DNA of 64,000 bases from the NCBI GenBank assembly GCA_028583405.1, contig CM053244.1, positions 3,966,425 through 4,030,424 of the forward strand, read 5' to 3'. Shown here in pieces: positions 42,138 to 54,640 of this stretch. Source of the stretch: Pogonophryne albipinna (taxonomy: Eukaryota > Chordata > Actinopteri > Perciformes > Artedidraconidae). Position numbers and translations under genes: made by a program. The notes beneath the pieces are model-generated. The model did not search any database. It saw nothing but the letters and a program-made list of their open reading frames with translations, and was not told the DNA's origin. Every line of letters begins with the position of its first letter. Positions within the stretch are counted from its first letter, which is position 1.

Positions 42138-43032
42138 GATGAGGACGATGAGGTCTCCCTCTGTGGGAAAAAAGGATGCCTTGGCTTTGATTGTCTGTCA
42201 TGTTATATGTGTTGGTGTGTCCTTAAAGGCTCTCAGAGCTACAGATTGTTACATCATCACTGCAGTGAGAACAGGACCAGCATGAACCACAATGGATGGA
42301 TTCTCTGTCTATATCCCTGATCTTCATATTTCACACTTGGCGAGTGCACAGCAAAAACCACAGTGTACATTGTACTCTAAGAGTACATTTAACACCAGTC
42401 TCGGGGTGTATATAGGTCCAAGAGTTTGGTGTTCTCTGAACACTGTCAAAAGAGTAAAAATATAAACTCCAAATAAAGAGTTAGATTTGAACACTTTGAG
42501 AGTCAAAATATAATCTATAACTGGTACTTCTTTCACACCGAGTGCTTTCCAACACGTGCAGTGTAAACCTAGAACCCTCAGAGAGTTAAAATGTACTCTT
42601 AGTCAGTCTGTTAGTGTCACGGTGCAGAGCTGATTATTCAACACTTTGAGAGAGAAAATACTCCATGGTCATTTTCACACTGTTTCAGTGCTGTTTAGCT
42701 GATGTGCACCAAACAAACCATTTTGGGTTGAATCATTAACACTTCAGGAAATACACATCAGATTCTTGAAAACATGCGTTTATTTAAAAAATGTGATTTT
42801 GATGTGTTTTAAATATAACATCTAATCAGTAGCAACATCAAACAACCCAAAAATACATTGGTCAGGTGGAAATGTGTGTACATTTGCTCATTAGGCCTCT
42901 TTAGCCTGGGGAAACACTTTAGAGGTCATCATTCCAAAATCCTGTTACAACAAATGGACAACGTGGAATACCATACACTAGAGCTAATGTGCAAAGTAAA
43001 CTGACAACAATAGTGTTTTGAAAGACTAACAA
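42138..43032. other. No gene; weak repeats
   Basis: Around 42360-42660 the phrases AACACTTTGAGAG and variants of GAGTTAAAAT recur several times, a degenerate repeat of unknown class. Confidence 0.4.
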
Positions 43033-43313
43033 TCACCGAGCAGGATGACCAACATCTAACCAGTTTACATCAATGTTGTAGATGGTGGTCTGTAAACATG
43101 TGTGTCCCGTTTGAGGCCTGGTCATAGGAGATCCCAAACACATAATGTGCTTTAAAAAGTTCATCAAAACTGACAGGGAAGACTTGGCCTTGCAGGGAAG
43201 GAGCTCACCATCCAACGCAATGTAGTACTCATGGAGCCGTTTCTTTTGGTCCCAACTGCTAGGATGTAGGGACGCCTCCACTGGACCAGAGTACTCCTGA
43301 AGGCTGGAGATGA
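43033..43313 (-). pseudogene. Terminal exon relic of a SAMD3-like fish protein
   Basis: Following an acceptor TTTATCTTGCAG, the frame reads SLQEYSGPVEASLHP, YYIALDGELLPC; then, in a shifted frame, FDELFKAHYVFGISYD; then back in frame QTTIYNIDVNW to TGA. The FDELFKAHYVF...FxQTTxYNID pattern is the C terminus of SAMD3-like uncharacterised proteins that are multi-copy in fish (family recalled from memory). Two compensating frameshifts make it a pseudogene. No upstream exon was recognised before K2 begins at 43534. Confidence 0.5.
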
Positions 43314-43533
43314 CTGCAAGATAAAAATAAACACATATCATATTTTGATGGATGGGTCAGACACTGACAAAAAACCTTTGATAGCAGATCAGATCAGCTC
43401 GGCCATTACCATGAACAGAAGTCAATGCAACATACACATTAATGCAGCAGTAATATGAAACCTAAAAGCATCCACAAAAAAACACTGACAGGAACAATTT
43501 CACTGCGCAATGAGTGCTTTTACTTATACTTAA

Positions 43534-45608
43534 AGAGCCTGTGACACGAGTTTCCCCCATCATCCAAACCCATCAATTTGAGTAAATATTGTCCCCTTGA
43601 AAACCGTTACTGAACTGATTTTGGATATTTGTACTTTGATAACTATTAATCTGCCCTTCAATGTTGACCATTTTCTGGATCTTCTCGGGGGTTCTTCAAG
43701 TCCCGCCAAATTATGGGTGACGTCATTGCGGGCACAGCGCTCCAGCTGCACCGTTCAGGATCCCAGCATCTGCATGTAAACGCACGATGGCGCACACAGC
43801 AGCAAGCTCAGACAGCGATGACAGTTTAATTTTGAACGTGTCTGAGAGCTCATATGAGGCTGAAGGATCGGTTTATGTTGTATCTGTTAGAAGTTTAGGA
43901 ATTAGGTGCGTCAATATGGGCGATCATACGGTCATGTAACCAGTGGTGGACTGGGACTAAAAATCATCCCGGGACTCTCGACCGGCCCACTTCGGTACCG
44001 CTAGTAAATTGTCAACGGGGGGAGTGGGGGATGTCAGGGGCGGCGGGTGCTGTAGGCTGGGGAAGGCTAAGCCTTCCCAAATATTTGTGTCACTGCATCC
44101 TGGTAAAATACAAATATAATGTATAATGTCTGTGTCTTTGACATTAGCGCTGCTCGCCACCTGTGCCCTGTACTACGAAGCCAGTTCAACATACCCTGGA
44201 TATGTTTGAGTAACAAACAAACTAACAAACGAGATCTTGCTAAGCGGTCCTACGACGCTGGTTATTAACTCGGTAAATCAAGCCAGGGTTTCTCTCACCA
44301 GCTGAGAGCGCGTTCACGTCTAAGACACGAGTGGATCTGACTTTAATTACATTTGACTTGAGTGTTTCGTCAACATAATGTGTTGCTTAAAATAATACTT
44401 CTGCATACAGTATGTGACACTGTAAGTGTTGCACGGCCAGATACGGCTGGAGAAGCTGACTCGGATAAGGAAATATATTATGATATTATATGATCGATGA
44501 TCTGATTGATGATGTAATATGAATGATAAGTGCGACACGTCGGCGTCTTCTCTGCATACGGCAGTTTAAACTGTATTTCCTTTATCCTGTAATATAACTT
44601 GAGAGATTTAAACTCCGCACACTGAGATGATCTCTTTTCTATAGACGCCGGAGGCGGGCAGCGTCAGGTAAAAAAAGTTATTTAGCCTTCCCAAACCTGA
44701 GCCTCACGCGCCGCCTATGGGGGATGTGTTAGTGACTTATCCGACCGGCCCACTTCGGTACCGGCCCATCGGGATTCGTCCCGATGGCCAGTCCGCCACT
44801 GCACCCAGCCCACGTAAACTGTCAACGGGGGGAGCCTCGCTGCGGGGAAACGGTGGACCTAGTGTCCCGATCGGAGTGGGAATAATAATAATAATAATAA
44901 TAATCCGTGCATTTTATCCATTAATTTCCCCAACATTGTGGTAAAAAAAAAACACACGTTTAATCCATGTTGGTGTACTACAACTACAAAAAGCATCGGT
45001 TTGTTTTCTCATCAGGAAATGCAGACCGGCTCAAACAAACGATTTTTAATCATCATTCTCACGATCATTTAATGTATCATATGTTCGCCGAATTGACATG
45101 AAAGCACTAATAAATGTAGTTTAATCCACTTGAGTTTACAACTACAAAAATGATCGATTTGTTTTTATATCACATCCTACGGGAGGAAATTCAGCAGCTC
45201 TCACTACCGATTTGTAATCCTAATTTAATCATCATCTTCACCACGATCATTTATGTTTATGTTCGCCGAATTGACATGAAAGCACTGACAAATATGAATA
45301 TACTGTAGTCAACTTCATTAAAACGTTATTAACGTGCCTAAACTCAGTAATTCACCATTTCTACGCATGACAACACACTTTGTCCGTGTTTCGCTCTCTC
45401 ACCGCACAGTGAAGCGTTCCCGCATTGACGTCACTTCCGGCTTCCCCCAAAACTTCAAAATGACTCGAAGGAATTTCCCCGCGATGTTCGAAATTATTGA
45501 TATTTATCGGAACGGTATCGCATCTTCTTTTTTAAACTGACGGTTCGAGATGACTAGTAGCCCAATATTTCATTGCACAACAGTTGTTGGGATGCTGTCA
45601 CAGGCTCT
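43534..45608 (+). mobile_element. Kolobok-like element K2, second complete copy, TSD TTAA
   Basis: Perfect ends AGAGCCTGTGACA/TGTCACAGGCTCT with TTAA at 43530-43533 and 45609-45612. It contains the same MITE (43931-44801) and hAT (44035-44719) as the copy in K1, differing from it by scattered substitutions. The acidic ORF is at 43787-43939, and CRE-like sites are at 43718-43725 and 45426-45433. Host flanks (ATAC / AGTACATTTAG) are unlike those of the other copy, so the loaded element itself has moved. Confidence 0.88.
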
Positions 45609-45612
45609 TTAA

Positions 45613-46426
45613 AGTACATTTAGCTGATTATACTCGCATACTTTTACTTAAGTCAGGTTTTAAGTGCAGGCCTTTTACTTATAGTATATTCACAGGGTGG
45701 TATTTGTACTTTTACTTAAATCATATGAAACTTCCTCCACATGTACAGTACCAAATGTAGTGCGAAGTTAGACTTAACTGTTAACAGCATTATATCAGGC
45801 GGGAGGCGAGAGCTTTGAAATCATTCATTCTACACGAGTAACGTAAATTGGCGGTAGCTAAGCTAACAGCCTCATTATTTCAAACGGTGCCTGCAGACTA
45901 GAGTTGATTATGGATTAAAAAAACATTTATTCAAGGCCGCTGCGGCACTTCCGTAACGAATGATTGGAAAGAGGAGCGGTTTTCCCCCTGAGTCAGTGTG
46001 AATGAAGCCTAACAATTAACACAGGAGCAGCAGCTAAAATAGCAAAGAAACACATCTTTCGTTGTCAGAATAACGTTAATCTGATTGACTACGGCTAACG
46101 TTACCGCTGCAATAACGCCACAAATATTCTACTTGCTAACATTATTGTTTTTAGTTGTTTAGTTATACAAATTAAAACAAGAAGATAAATATGAATATTC
46201 AGAATGATTCACTTGGTGTCTACTTACCTAGCGTTACAGTCCTGCGGAGAAATGTTGCCGTGTTCGATCCATGGATGTGTAACTCTTGCATCAATCTGTA
46301 ACGGTTGACCTTGCTGCTTTTCTATTGCAAGAGGGAGAGAGAGGGACTATTCCCTTTGTTTCGTATCTAACCCATCAGAACCTGGGATTAGTGATTGTGT
46401 CTATTTATATTATAGTCATAGCAATC
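45613..46426. other. No gene recognised
   Basis: Spacer between K2 and the piggyBac fragment. Confidence 0.4.
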
Positions 46427-46931
46427 TCATGAGCACAATAAGCATATCATGTAACAATAAGGATCAGTCTTGTAATGTGATAAAACATAGACTCCACACA
46501 CACCACCCATGTAATCAGGGTGTTGTGCAGTAAAGACTGAGTAGGCATTGAGGGTGGCAACATGGTGCCAGAGCACCATGGGCCACCTCTGTGTTCTCCG
46601 CTTGCATGTGTAAGTGCGAAGCATCTGATCCATTGTGTCCACTCCTGATTTTGTTTTGTTATAGTACTGGATCACTTCTGGTTCCTTGTTTACACTGTTG
46701 TCCTCCACTGCTCTGTCATCGTGCATGGTGCTCAGGAGCCTTCCACTTCTTTGGCACATAGCTGGTCATGTTGCCACTGAATCCAGATTCTGAGCTATGC
46801 TTCTCCCTCAATTTGGATGGCTTCATTACAGGTGGTATGTCCGGCTTGTTCTGGGGAACGGTCCCCACAATGGTCAGGTTCTTCTCAAGGAGCTTCTCAG
46901 CCAGGGGGATACCGGTGAAGAAGTTTTCCAT
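46427..46931 (-). pseudogene. piggyBac transposase fragment (DDE_Tnp_1_7)
   Basis: The first frame gives NFFTGIPLAEKLLEKNLTIV, GTVPQNKPDIPP and FSGNMTSYVPKKWK; the second gives LLSTMHDDR, KPE-like NKEPEVIQYYNKTKSG, VDTMDQM and RRTQRWPMVLW. NFF, GT.R..KPDIP, STMHDD and the GVDxxDQ motif (third catalytic Asp) are hallmarks of piggyBac transposases. The N-terminal half, with the first catalytic Asp, is gone and a frameshift divides the pieces. It is a different lineage from the element at 50097-53327. Confidence 0.8.
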
Positions 46932-47034
46932 TGTGATATTGCGATATATAATAATCGTACACTAGCAGCATTTGGCCAGTTCCTCCTGTGTAATTTGACA
47001 TAGACATGAACTCTCTTCCTCACTAGTATTAGAG

Positions 47035-47416
47035 TATTCGTTATTCTCGCATCCAGGAGAGAAGCTTAGGATAAATGAGACCAATGGAGTCTCTCGCATA
47101 AGGTTCAAATGGGTACTTTAATTAAAATGGCGCGGTAATGTTACCAGCAGAATATTGTTTAGGGAGAAAACAGCCAAAGAGAGAGGCCCCAAACACGCAC
47201 ATCAGCTCCTTAAGTATCCTCCGATGGCCCCTCCTTGTGTGCCGGTTGACGCTGCTGGGGGCCGGCCCTCCACCTGTCTTCAATGTCCGTTGTTGCGCAT
47301 AACAGAGGACTCAGCCATTGTACATTCAATACATAACTAAACACGCCTATTCTCTTTCATGACTTTTCATTTATTGCATTTTAACGGCTGTAATTCATTA
47401 CTTTAATAATACTGGA
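47035..47416 (+). repeat. Dispersed repeat, inverted copy of 12303-12682
   Basis: See 12303-12682. It ends about 18 bp before the Gypsy 5' LTR. Confidence 0.7.
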
Positions 47417-47434
47417 AATACTTCACGGCAGTTA

Positions 47435-47850
47435 TGTTGTGCACCGCCAAAAGTGTTAGTCAGTCATGTTTCATGTTGTTATTTTTGTATTGTTTTTCAC
47501 TTCTCGTTTTGTCACGTCAGGTTCCTTGACTCCCTTTCCTAATGTGTTCTCCCGCGTTCATCAGCGTCAGCCCCTGATTGTTTTCACCTGTGTCTTGTTG
47601 TCGAGTGTTTAAATTCCCCAGTCTCCCAGTGTCAGTTCGTCTTGTCCTCATGCCAGAACTCTGCTCATCAACGGTTGCTCTTTTTGTTACATGCCTTATT
47701 CATGCTCCTGAAACTTATTGTAAGTTTGTGCCTTTGTGAAACCTATTTTTGTTCGCCTCGTGAAGAATGCCGTTATCTTTTTTGAATATCCTTTTTGGCA
47801 AATAAAGTATATTACTTATACTTTATCTCTGGCTCCCGGGTTGTGCATTT
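47435..47850 (+). repeat. Gypsy 5' LTR
   Basis: Begins TGTTGTGCACCGCC and is shared with 54074-54494. AATAAA at 47801-47806 is the likely polyadenylation signal. The end is uncertain: GGGTTGTGCA near 47842-47851 would give a CA terminus. Confidence 0.8.
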
Positions 47851-47895
47851 GAGTCCTTATCCTTGTGTATCCAAGTTCGGAACAAACTGACCACA

Positions 47896-49031
47896 ATGGA
47901 CTCAGCCGACCCAAAAGCTCTTCACGCCGCCCTGTCAGCCCAAGGCATGAGGATTTTTCATCACGAGGAACAGCTGGGATTAATCAGCCAAGGAGTGCAG
48001 GCACTGGTAGGAAACCAGGCCGAGCTCCAACTTTCCGTCTCTGCACAGATACGACAGCTGACGGATCAGATGCAGCAGTTCATCGCTCACCTTCAGACTG
48101 CTCCGCCGATGACGTCAGTCACAGCTGACTGCCTTCATGTCGCGGATCCTGTTGACGCTGTCAACCCGAGCCAGGCTGTTTCCTCCTCACTACGGCTGGC
48201 TCTCCCGGAGAGGTTTTCCGGAGATTCCATAAATTGCAGAGCCTTCCTGTTGCAGTGCGATCTGCATTTCCAACACAACCCAGGGGCCTTTTCATCAGAC
48301 CATGGTAAAGTGGCGTTCATTGTGTCCCATTTAACGGGAAGAGCTGCAGCCTGGGCTACTGCAGAGACACGGAACTATGTTACTCACTAACCAACTTCAC
48401 AGACACTATGAGTCGTATTTTTGACCACTCATCACCTGCTACAGAAGCCAGCCGAAGGCTACTTCAGATGCGCCAGCATAATCGCCAGGTGGTGGATTAT
48501 GCCATCGAGTTTCGCACGGCAGCAGCGGACAGCGGGTGGAATGTTCCGGCTCTTCGCGACGCTTTTCTGACTGGGTTATCAGATCCAATCAAGGACCAGC
48601 TGGCTCCTCTGGAGGTATCACGGGACCTGGAGTCTCTCATCGCCGTTTCCATCCGGATCGACAACCGTCTTCGGGAAAGAGAGAGAGAGAACGTTGACGC
48701 AGCCGTGACGGACATCCCAGTTTCCAGGGCTTCTCTCAATGAGCCATTCCACCAGAGGAGGTTTTCCAGCCAGCGGATTCGGTCCGTTGGAGGACAGCAC
48801 CTCCGCCTGTTGCAGATGAACCCATGCAGTTGGGAAGGACCAGGCTTTCCGTGGAGGAGAGACAGCGTCGGCTACGAGAAAGGTGTTGTTTCTACTGTGG
48901 CCAGCCGGGTCACCAACTCGCGTCATGTCCGGGAAAAGATCAAGCTTACCAGCCAAGAGGAGGGCGCTGGTGAGCATGCTTCCCACAGACTTTCCTCCTC
49001 GACCAGTTACCAAGGTAAATATTTTTATTAA
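47896..49031 (+). pseudogene. Gypsy gag (capsid and zinc knuckle), frameshifted
   Basis: The first frame (ATG at 47896, MDSADPKALHAALSAQGMRI) includes a coiled-coil-like Gln-rich segment (QLTDQMQQFIAHLQ) and the capsid-type LALPERFSGDSINCRAFLLQ. It stops at 48388, and the capsid continues at 48408 (MSRIFDHSS, LLQMRQHNRQVVDYAIEFRT, WNVPALRDAFLTGLSDPIKD). A zinc knuckle [14 protein letters not shown] (C-x2-C-x4-H-x4-C) lies at 48886-48928 in yet another frame. Gag would form the particle. At least two frameshifts or nonsense changes make it non-functional. Confidence 0.8.
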
Positions 49032-49572
49032 TGATCAGGTCATTGACCAAGGGGTGCTAATAGACTCAGGAGCGGACGAAAGTCTTATGGATTGTGGCAT
49101 AGTCAAACAGCATCGTATAAAGACTGTTCCTCTATCTTCCCCCATTAACGCCAGTGCTTTAGACGGACGCTTGTTGTTTACAGTAACCCACTGCACAGAA
49201 GCTATCCAGATTACTGTAAATAATGACCACACTGAAGTTATGCAGTTTCACATTTTTGAATCGGCTCAGCATCCGGTTATTTTGGGTTTTCCGTGGTTAA
49301 AAATCCACAACCCACACATTGACTGGCGCTCAGGAAAAATTAAGGAGTGGGGAGAGGATTGTATTAACAGGTGTAAACATTCACGCTCTGTTAAGGCACC
49401 AACAGAGCCTGATAGGATCATTATAGATCACCCTGACTATCCTGATCTACAGAAAGTACCGTTATGTTATCACGATCTAAAGGAAGCCTTTAACAAATCA
49501 AAACTTCTACAGAAAGTTTATAAGAGACTTCAGTTCTGTAGCTGCTCCTCTGCATGTTCTAACTTCTCCTAA
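48940..49572 (+). pseudogene. Gypsy aspartic protease with abrupt RT deletion
   Basis: The frame has VNIFINDQVIDQGVLIDSGA followed by DESLMD (active-site DSGA at 49063-49074), then HPVILGFPWLKIHNPHIDW, the typical protease tail. The next part, [12 protein letters not shown], is the start of the RT region. It is followed immediately, near 49508, by YKRLQFC in this frame ([12 protein letters not shown] in another), sequence from just before RNase H. The entire palm with YxDD is therefore absent. Confidence 0.8.
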
Positions 49573-50092
49573 AGTTCCCTTCAAGTGGACTTCCCATGCT
49601 GACGTCGCTTTCCAGCTCCTCAGGGAGAAGTTCACCACAGCTCCCATACTCACCATCCCGGATCCCCAGCGCCAGTTTGTGGTCGAGGTCGATGCTTCCA
49701 ATGAGGGAATTGGAGGAGTATTGTCCCAAAAATCCATGGAGGACAACAGGATACACCCATGTGCCTTCCTGTCGCGTAAGTTGACGACGGCAGAGAAGAA
49801 CTATGATGTGGGGAATAAGGAACCGTTAGCTGTGAAAGCTGCTCTTGAGGAATGGAGACACTGGCTGGAGGGGGCAGAGCAGCCGTTCTTAGTCTGGTCA
49901 GACCATAAGAACCTGGAGTATATTAGAAAGGCTAAACGCCTCAACTCTCGGCAGGCCAGGTGGACTCTATTTTTCAGTAGGTTCAATTTCACTCTCTCTT
50001 TTCGCCCCGGATCTCAGAATCAAAAGCCTGATGCCTTGTCTCGCCTTTTCGAACCAGAACTCCTTGCTGTAGAGCCCAAGACCATCCTTCCT
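49573..50092 (+). pseudogene. Gypsy RNase H domain
   Basis: An open stretch (from ATG 49679: [17 protein letters not shown]) continues [59 protein letters not shown] and [16 protein letters not shown]. These are the RT-linked RNase H motifs, with catalytic-type Asp (49691-49693), Glu and Asp positions present. The upstream [20 protein letters not shown] lies in a neighbouring frame. It is cut by the piggyBac insertion at TTAA 50093-50096. Confidence 0.8.
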
Positions 50093-50572
50093 TTAACCCT
50101 CGTAATGTCCTCCCGATTACTATGCACCTTGTGCCCTCTGGGGTCAAAAAAGACCCCATCTGGCTTGTCTGATATTTAACGCATAAAGTATAAAATGTGA
50201 ATCAATTTTGTGTTACACCTTTAGTTCTACTTCAGTACAACCCATTACCACACATTTTTCCCTCAGTTTTGGAATTTAGGGCCGATAGACCCTAATTTAT
50301 ATGAAATTATACAATTTTCTGATAAAAAAAAATGTGAAACAATTTAATAATTTGAACATATCTTATTGTGACTATTTGTCTTATCAGAGACTGGTATATG
50401 TCAAAGTTTAGTAAGGATGCCCTTTTTGAATAATTTATATTTTTTTAATGACAACACATAATCACACCTTGTGCCCTCTGGGGTCATTTTTGACCCCGTC
50501 TTGCTCGACTGTTATTTCAAGAATTTAAAGTGGAAACCTCACGCATTTCTGTGTTAAACATTTAATGTGCCC

Positions 50573-52770
50573 TTAGTTGCATGCAGGGCAGGTAACAATG
50601 GTGTGATATTTGCAGATGTATGCATTGCATCTTTGGCACATTTTCTTGGTTTTGACATCAATCTGGCGAGGGCAGAATTTGCACCTGCTCCTTTTGGGTG
50701 ATGGGTCAGGAGGGGGAGCTTGGCGAGCGGGAGCTGGGTGACGGGTAGCTGCTGCAGAGGTAGAGCTGGAGCAGAACTGCTGGACCTCCATAACCAAACT
50801 GGCAGCGGCTGGCGTGCGGGGAAGAACCTGTCAAGTCAAGTCAAACTTTATTATAATAAATCACAGTGCAAATACAAAAAGTTCAAATTGTGAGGACACT
50901 ACAGAAGGAAGAGCAACAGAAATGAAGCTTAATGCTGACCTTGCGTCGCTGGATGTGAGGTATCACAAGTTGTCGTCCAAGCTCCTCCATGAACAGCCTC
51001 CTCTTGTTGCACTTCCCCTGATTCCAGGCTGGGTTGATCTCAGACCACAGGACAAAGGAATTTATGCAGACACGTCGAGAATGTTGAAGAAGACAACTAG
51101 GGGCCAACGGGCTGTCATTCTTTTGCACGTGTACACACTGGTAACCTTGAAACAAAATAAACAAACCAAAACATATTCAGAAATGTATGTTTATTTCCTA
51201 CACACAAATTCAATGCATTATCCATTCCATACATAATATTATTAACATTATGAATAATAAATGTGAAATACCTTATCAAGGTTATCGACACCCCCTTTGT
51301 TGTGATTGTAATCTTCGATGATTTTGAGCTTTTTGTCATCCCTGTCGCTCACAGCTGCATCCCGATGCAGAGTGCTCATCAGAAGAACAGTTCTCTGTGT
51401 TTTGGGGAGAGAGGACACCAGAGCATGGGTCTCGGTGAAAGCAAACTTTGATGAGAAACTAGCCCTGTCTGCTTTTGACACCAGTGCAGGGGGAAGCTCA
51501 GGTTTATTTCTCCTTACACCATGAACAGCTTTCTTTTCAGCAGTGGCTGGCCAAGGGCATGTGAAGTAAAGAAGTTGTCACAGGTTATCGTTTTTCCCTG
51601 GAGGCCTTCTGTCATGTCAAGGACTCCCTGGAAGAAGAGATCTTGTATCTCAATGGGACATTCCTGGATAAATAAAGGATAAATAAAAATAAAAGGACAA
51701 CTCTCATGCCCTGATTTTTTTCTGACGTCCCACCAGCAGGTTTGCCAGTGTATATCTGCATATTCCATGCGTAGCTTGACCTGGCATCGCATGCTGCCCT
51801 GATTTTTATCCCATATTTCCCTGGTTTGCTTGGGATATTGTTTGAATGGACAGCGACCTCTGAATGGGACCAGGCGCTCATCGACAGTCACATTAGTGCC
51901 TGGATTGTACATCATTGGCAGGAGAGACACCCGCGTGTCCCAAACGTCTCGAATTTGAGCAAGTTTGTCTCGTGCCCGGCGATCTTTTCTTGTGTCTTTG
52001 TCATCAAATCTTATGACTCTAGAGATTTTATGAAACATTTTAAGTGTCATGGTAGCACGGAAAATTGCCCTACCAGACTCTGCATTCCATAGACTTGCTG
52101 TAGCCTCTTTGCTGGATCGGTACACTCCAGCTAGAACCAACAAACCCACGTATGCCTGCAGGTCCATTTGATCCATCTTTCTCCATTTTTTCCCATAAAC
52201 ACGCTGCCCTTCCTTGTTAGTCATGTTCAGCACTGACTCTTCGATGGCCTTGGGCAGAAACAGATAAAAAGCGGACTTTATGTCCTCAATACGAGACCTT
52301 GCATACAGGGTTGGACCCCGGCGGCTTGTCTCTCTCTCTGCTTTCTCTGCTGTTACCATGCGATGTCCGTCACAGGGAGGGATGGAAGACCAGATAATTT
52401 TTTCATTCTTAGATTGGAAATATTCTTTGATCTCAGCTGGGTCCTCTTCCTCAGATTCTTCCTCATCAGTGGATTCTTCCACTTCCTCAAAATAAGTGCG
52501 GTCCTCCACTTCTGACACTTCTTCCATTTCTGATTCTACCTCTTCATATTCATTTTCCTCCATTTCAAAACCTTCTTCCATTTCAGAAGTGGGCGATGTG
52601 GGGGCTTCTTCAGAGGAAGAATTTGGTCTGTAACTTACATCGATCACCTCTTCATGAGTTTCCTCCTCTTCTGACCCTGAATCCTCCTCATCGGTTGATT
52701 TTTCCTCCATAACACGGTTAAAGATTAGCTCATGAACCTCCTCTACAGTCAAATGTTTCTGCCTCCTCAT
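50573..52770 (-). pseudogene. piggyBac transposase, near full length, with frameshifts and one intron
   Basis: From ATG at 52770 the N terminus is strongly acidic (Glu-rich to about residue 125). The DDE_Tnp_1_7 domain follows: YGKKWRKMDQMDLQAYVGLL, MFHKISRVIRFDD, TVDERLVPFRGRCPF (first Asp), ITCDNFFTSHALG (second Asp) and, after a small deletion near 51525, RRNKPELPPAL, LLMSTLHRD and KGGVDNLDK (third Asp). An intron of 126 bp at 51146-51271 (GTATTT...TTTCAAG) then joins to VTSVYTCKRMTARWPL. The C terminus has RRLFMEELGRQLVIPHIQRR and the Cys-rich domain CKFCPRQIDVKTKKMCQRC with CPAC (to 50573). An 80-bp insertion near 51625-51700 separates GMRV from LDMTEGLQG; its ends read GT and AG. The three catalytic Asp survive, but several frame breaks make it inactive as read. 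Confidence 0.88.
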
Positions 52771-52991
52771 TTTGCTGCCTGTCTCTCTCAGAATAAAATG
52801 TGAAATGCCCCAACATTTATGAGAAAAGGCCCGTTTGTTTTTGACTTGACAATTGATTGATCCAATACATCAAAGGTGTGTATGCGAGTGTGCCGTAACT
52901 AGGGAGGGACTAAAAGGTGAAATGCCCCAGCAACCGTGAGAAAAGGCCTGTTTGTTTTTCGTTTATGATTTTTGTTGATCTAACAATTGGG

Positions 52992-53217
<226 letters not shown>

Positions 53218-53331
53218 AAAAAAAAATGTATTTTAATCGTTAAGAGGATTTGATGAATGAAAAACCTATTTTTGACAGCAATAGATTTCCTTTTGGGGTC
53301 AAAAATGACCCCAGGACAACAGGAGGGTTAA

Positions 53332-53545
53332 ACCGTATGGTCGGAGCCTTTTCCTGGCAAATAGAGTCGGATGTTAAACAGGCTAATATATTGAACCCGG
53401 TACCTAGCAAGTGTCCAAACCACCTGCTCTTTGTTCCTGTGTCTCTCCACTCTAAGGTCATCCACTGGGCCCACACGTCTGTGCTCTCGTGCCACCCTGG
53501 AGTTAAAAGGACTATCTGCAGGATTAAACAGCGCCGAGTTTGGGC
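53332..53545 (+). pseudogene. Gypsy integrase N-terminal zinc region, core deleted
   Basis: The frame continues NRMVGAFSWQIES, CPNHLLFVPVSLHSKVIHWA and HTSVLSCHPGVKRTICRI. This is the start of the HHCC zinc domain (H..H in HWAHTSVLSCHPG). Directly after KQR comes [11 protein letters not shown], which belongs beyond the catalytic core (the VWxxARxALL helix). The second Cys pair and the whole D,D35E core are missing. Confidence 0.75.
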
Positions 53546-54054
53546 TGGAGCTCGCCAATCTCTTCTCAGTGTTCGACTCGGATGAAGGCTGTAGCAGACG
53601 TCCACTGCAGGGCCGCTCCCCTCTACAAACCGGGTCAAAAGGTGTGGCTTTCCACCAAGGACCTACCACTTCAGGTGGCTTCCAAAAAGTTGGCTCCAAG
53701 GTTTGTGGGACCTTTTCCGGTGTCTAAAGTCATCAATCCTGTGTCTGTGCGCCTAAGTTCCCAGATCCATGGGAGTACATCCTACATTCCACGTCAGCAA
53801 GATAAAACCAGTTTATGAGAGCACACTTATTCCCGCCTCCAAGCCCCCTCCACCACCCCAGTTCTTCGAAGGTGGCCTCACGTACAAGGTCCGCAAGCTG
53901 CTGGAGGTCCGCAATAGGGGTCGGGGCAAGCAATTCCTGGTGGATTGGAAGGGTTATGGTCTCGAGGAAAGGTGCTGGGTACCTGCGAGGTTTATAGTAG
54001 AGACTCTCATCCAGGATTTTTATGATCAGCCAGGGCCATCAGGAGTCGGCCCTA
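53546..54054 (+). pseudogene. Gypsy integrase C-terminal region with chromodomain
   Basis: Frames give [48 protein letters not shown] (the GPF/Y module) and then, shifted, [15 protein letters not shown] and YKVRKLLEVRNRGRGKQFLV plus DWKGYGLEERCWVPARF. The last is a chromodomain, which in chromoviruses steers integration to modified chromatin; its aromatic-cage region includes Y, W and W positions. One frameshift lies near 53765. Confidence 0.8.
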
Positions 54055-54073
54055 GAGGGGGGGGGGGGGGTAC

Positions 54074-54494
54074 TGTTGTGCACCGCCAAAAGTGTTAGTC
54101 AGTCATGTTTCATGTTATTTTTGTATTGTTTTTCACTTCTCGTTTTGTCACGTCTCACGTCAGGTTCCTTGACTCCCTTTCCTAATGTGTTCTCCCGCGT
54201 TCATCAGCGTCAGCCCCGCCCCTGATTGTTTTCACCTGTGTCTTGTTGTCGAGTGTTTAAATTCCCCAGTCTCTCAGTGTCAGTTTGTCTTGTCCTCATG
54301 CCAGAACTCTGCTCATCAACGGTTGCTCTTTTTGTTACATGCCTTATTCATGCTCCTGAAACTTATTGTAAGTTTGTTCCTCACGTTGTGAGCGATTTTT
54401 TGTTGTGCCTTTGTGAAACCTATTTTTGTTCGCCTCGTTAAGAGTGCCGTTATCTTTTTTGAATATCCTTTTTGGCAAATAAAGTATATTACTT
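54074..54494 (+). repeat. Gypsy 3' LTR, right end cut
   Basis: Matches the 5' LTR from TGTTGTGCACC to TATATTACTT. A GTTCCTCACGTTGTGAGCGA insertion-like difference occurs near 54374-54397. The next bases, CAGTGGCGGCTGG, start another element, so the last part of the LTR is missing. Confidence 0.8.
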
Positions 54495-54496
54495 GT

Positions 54497-54640
54497 CAGT
54501 GGCGGCTGGTGGAAAATATTTTTGTTGGGGCTGTTGATATAGTGAGTAAAAAAATTTTTTGGGGAGAAATGACCCCTTAAATTAGGACTTCTGGTGATGT
54601 AATGGCGCGTTTCCAATGCAGCGCGGAGCTCGCTTTAAGG
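54497..54640 (+). mobile_element. hAT-like left end
   Basis: Begins CAGTGGCGGCTGGTGGAAAA, a terminus style common in fish hATs. No inverted partner was found. It begins exactly where the 3' LTR breaks off. Confidence 0.4.
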
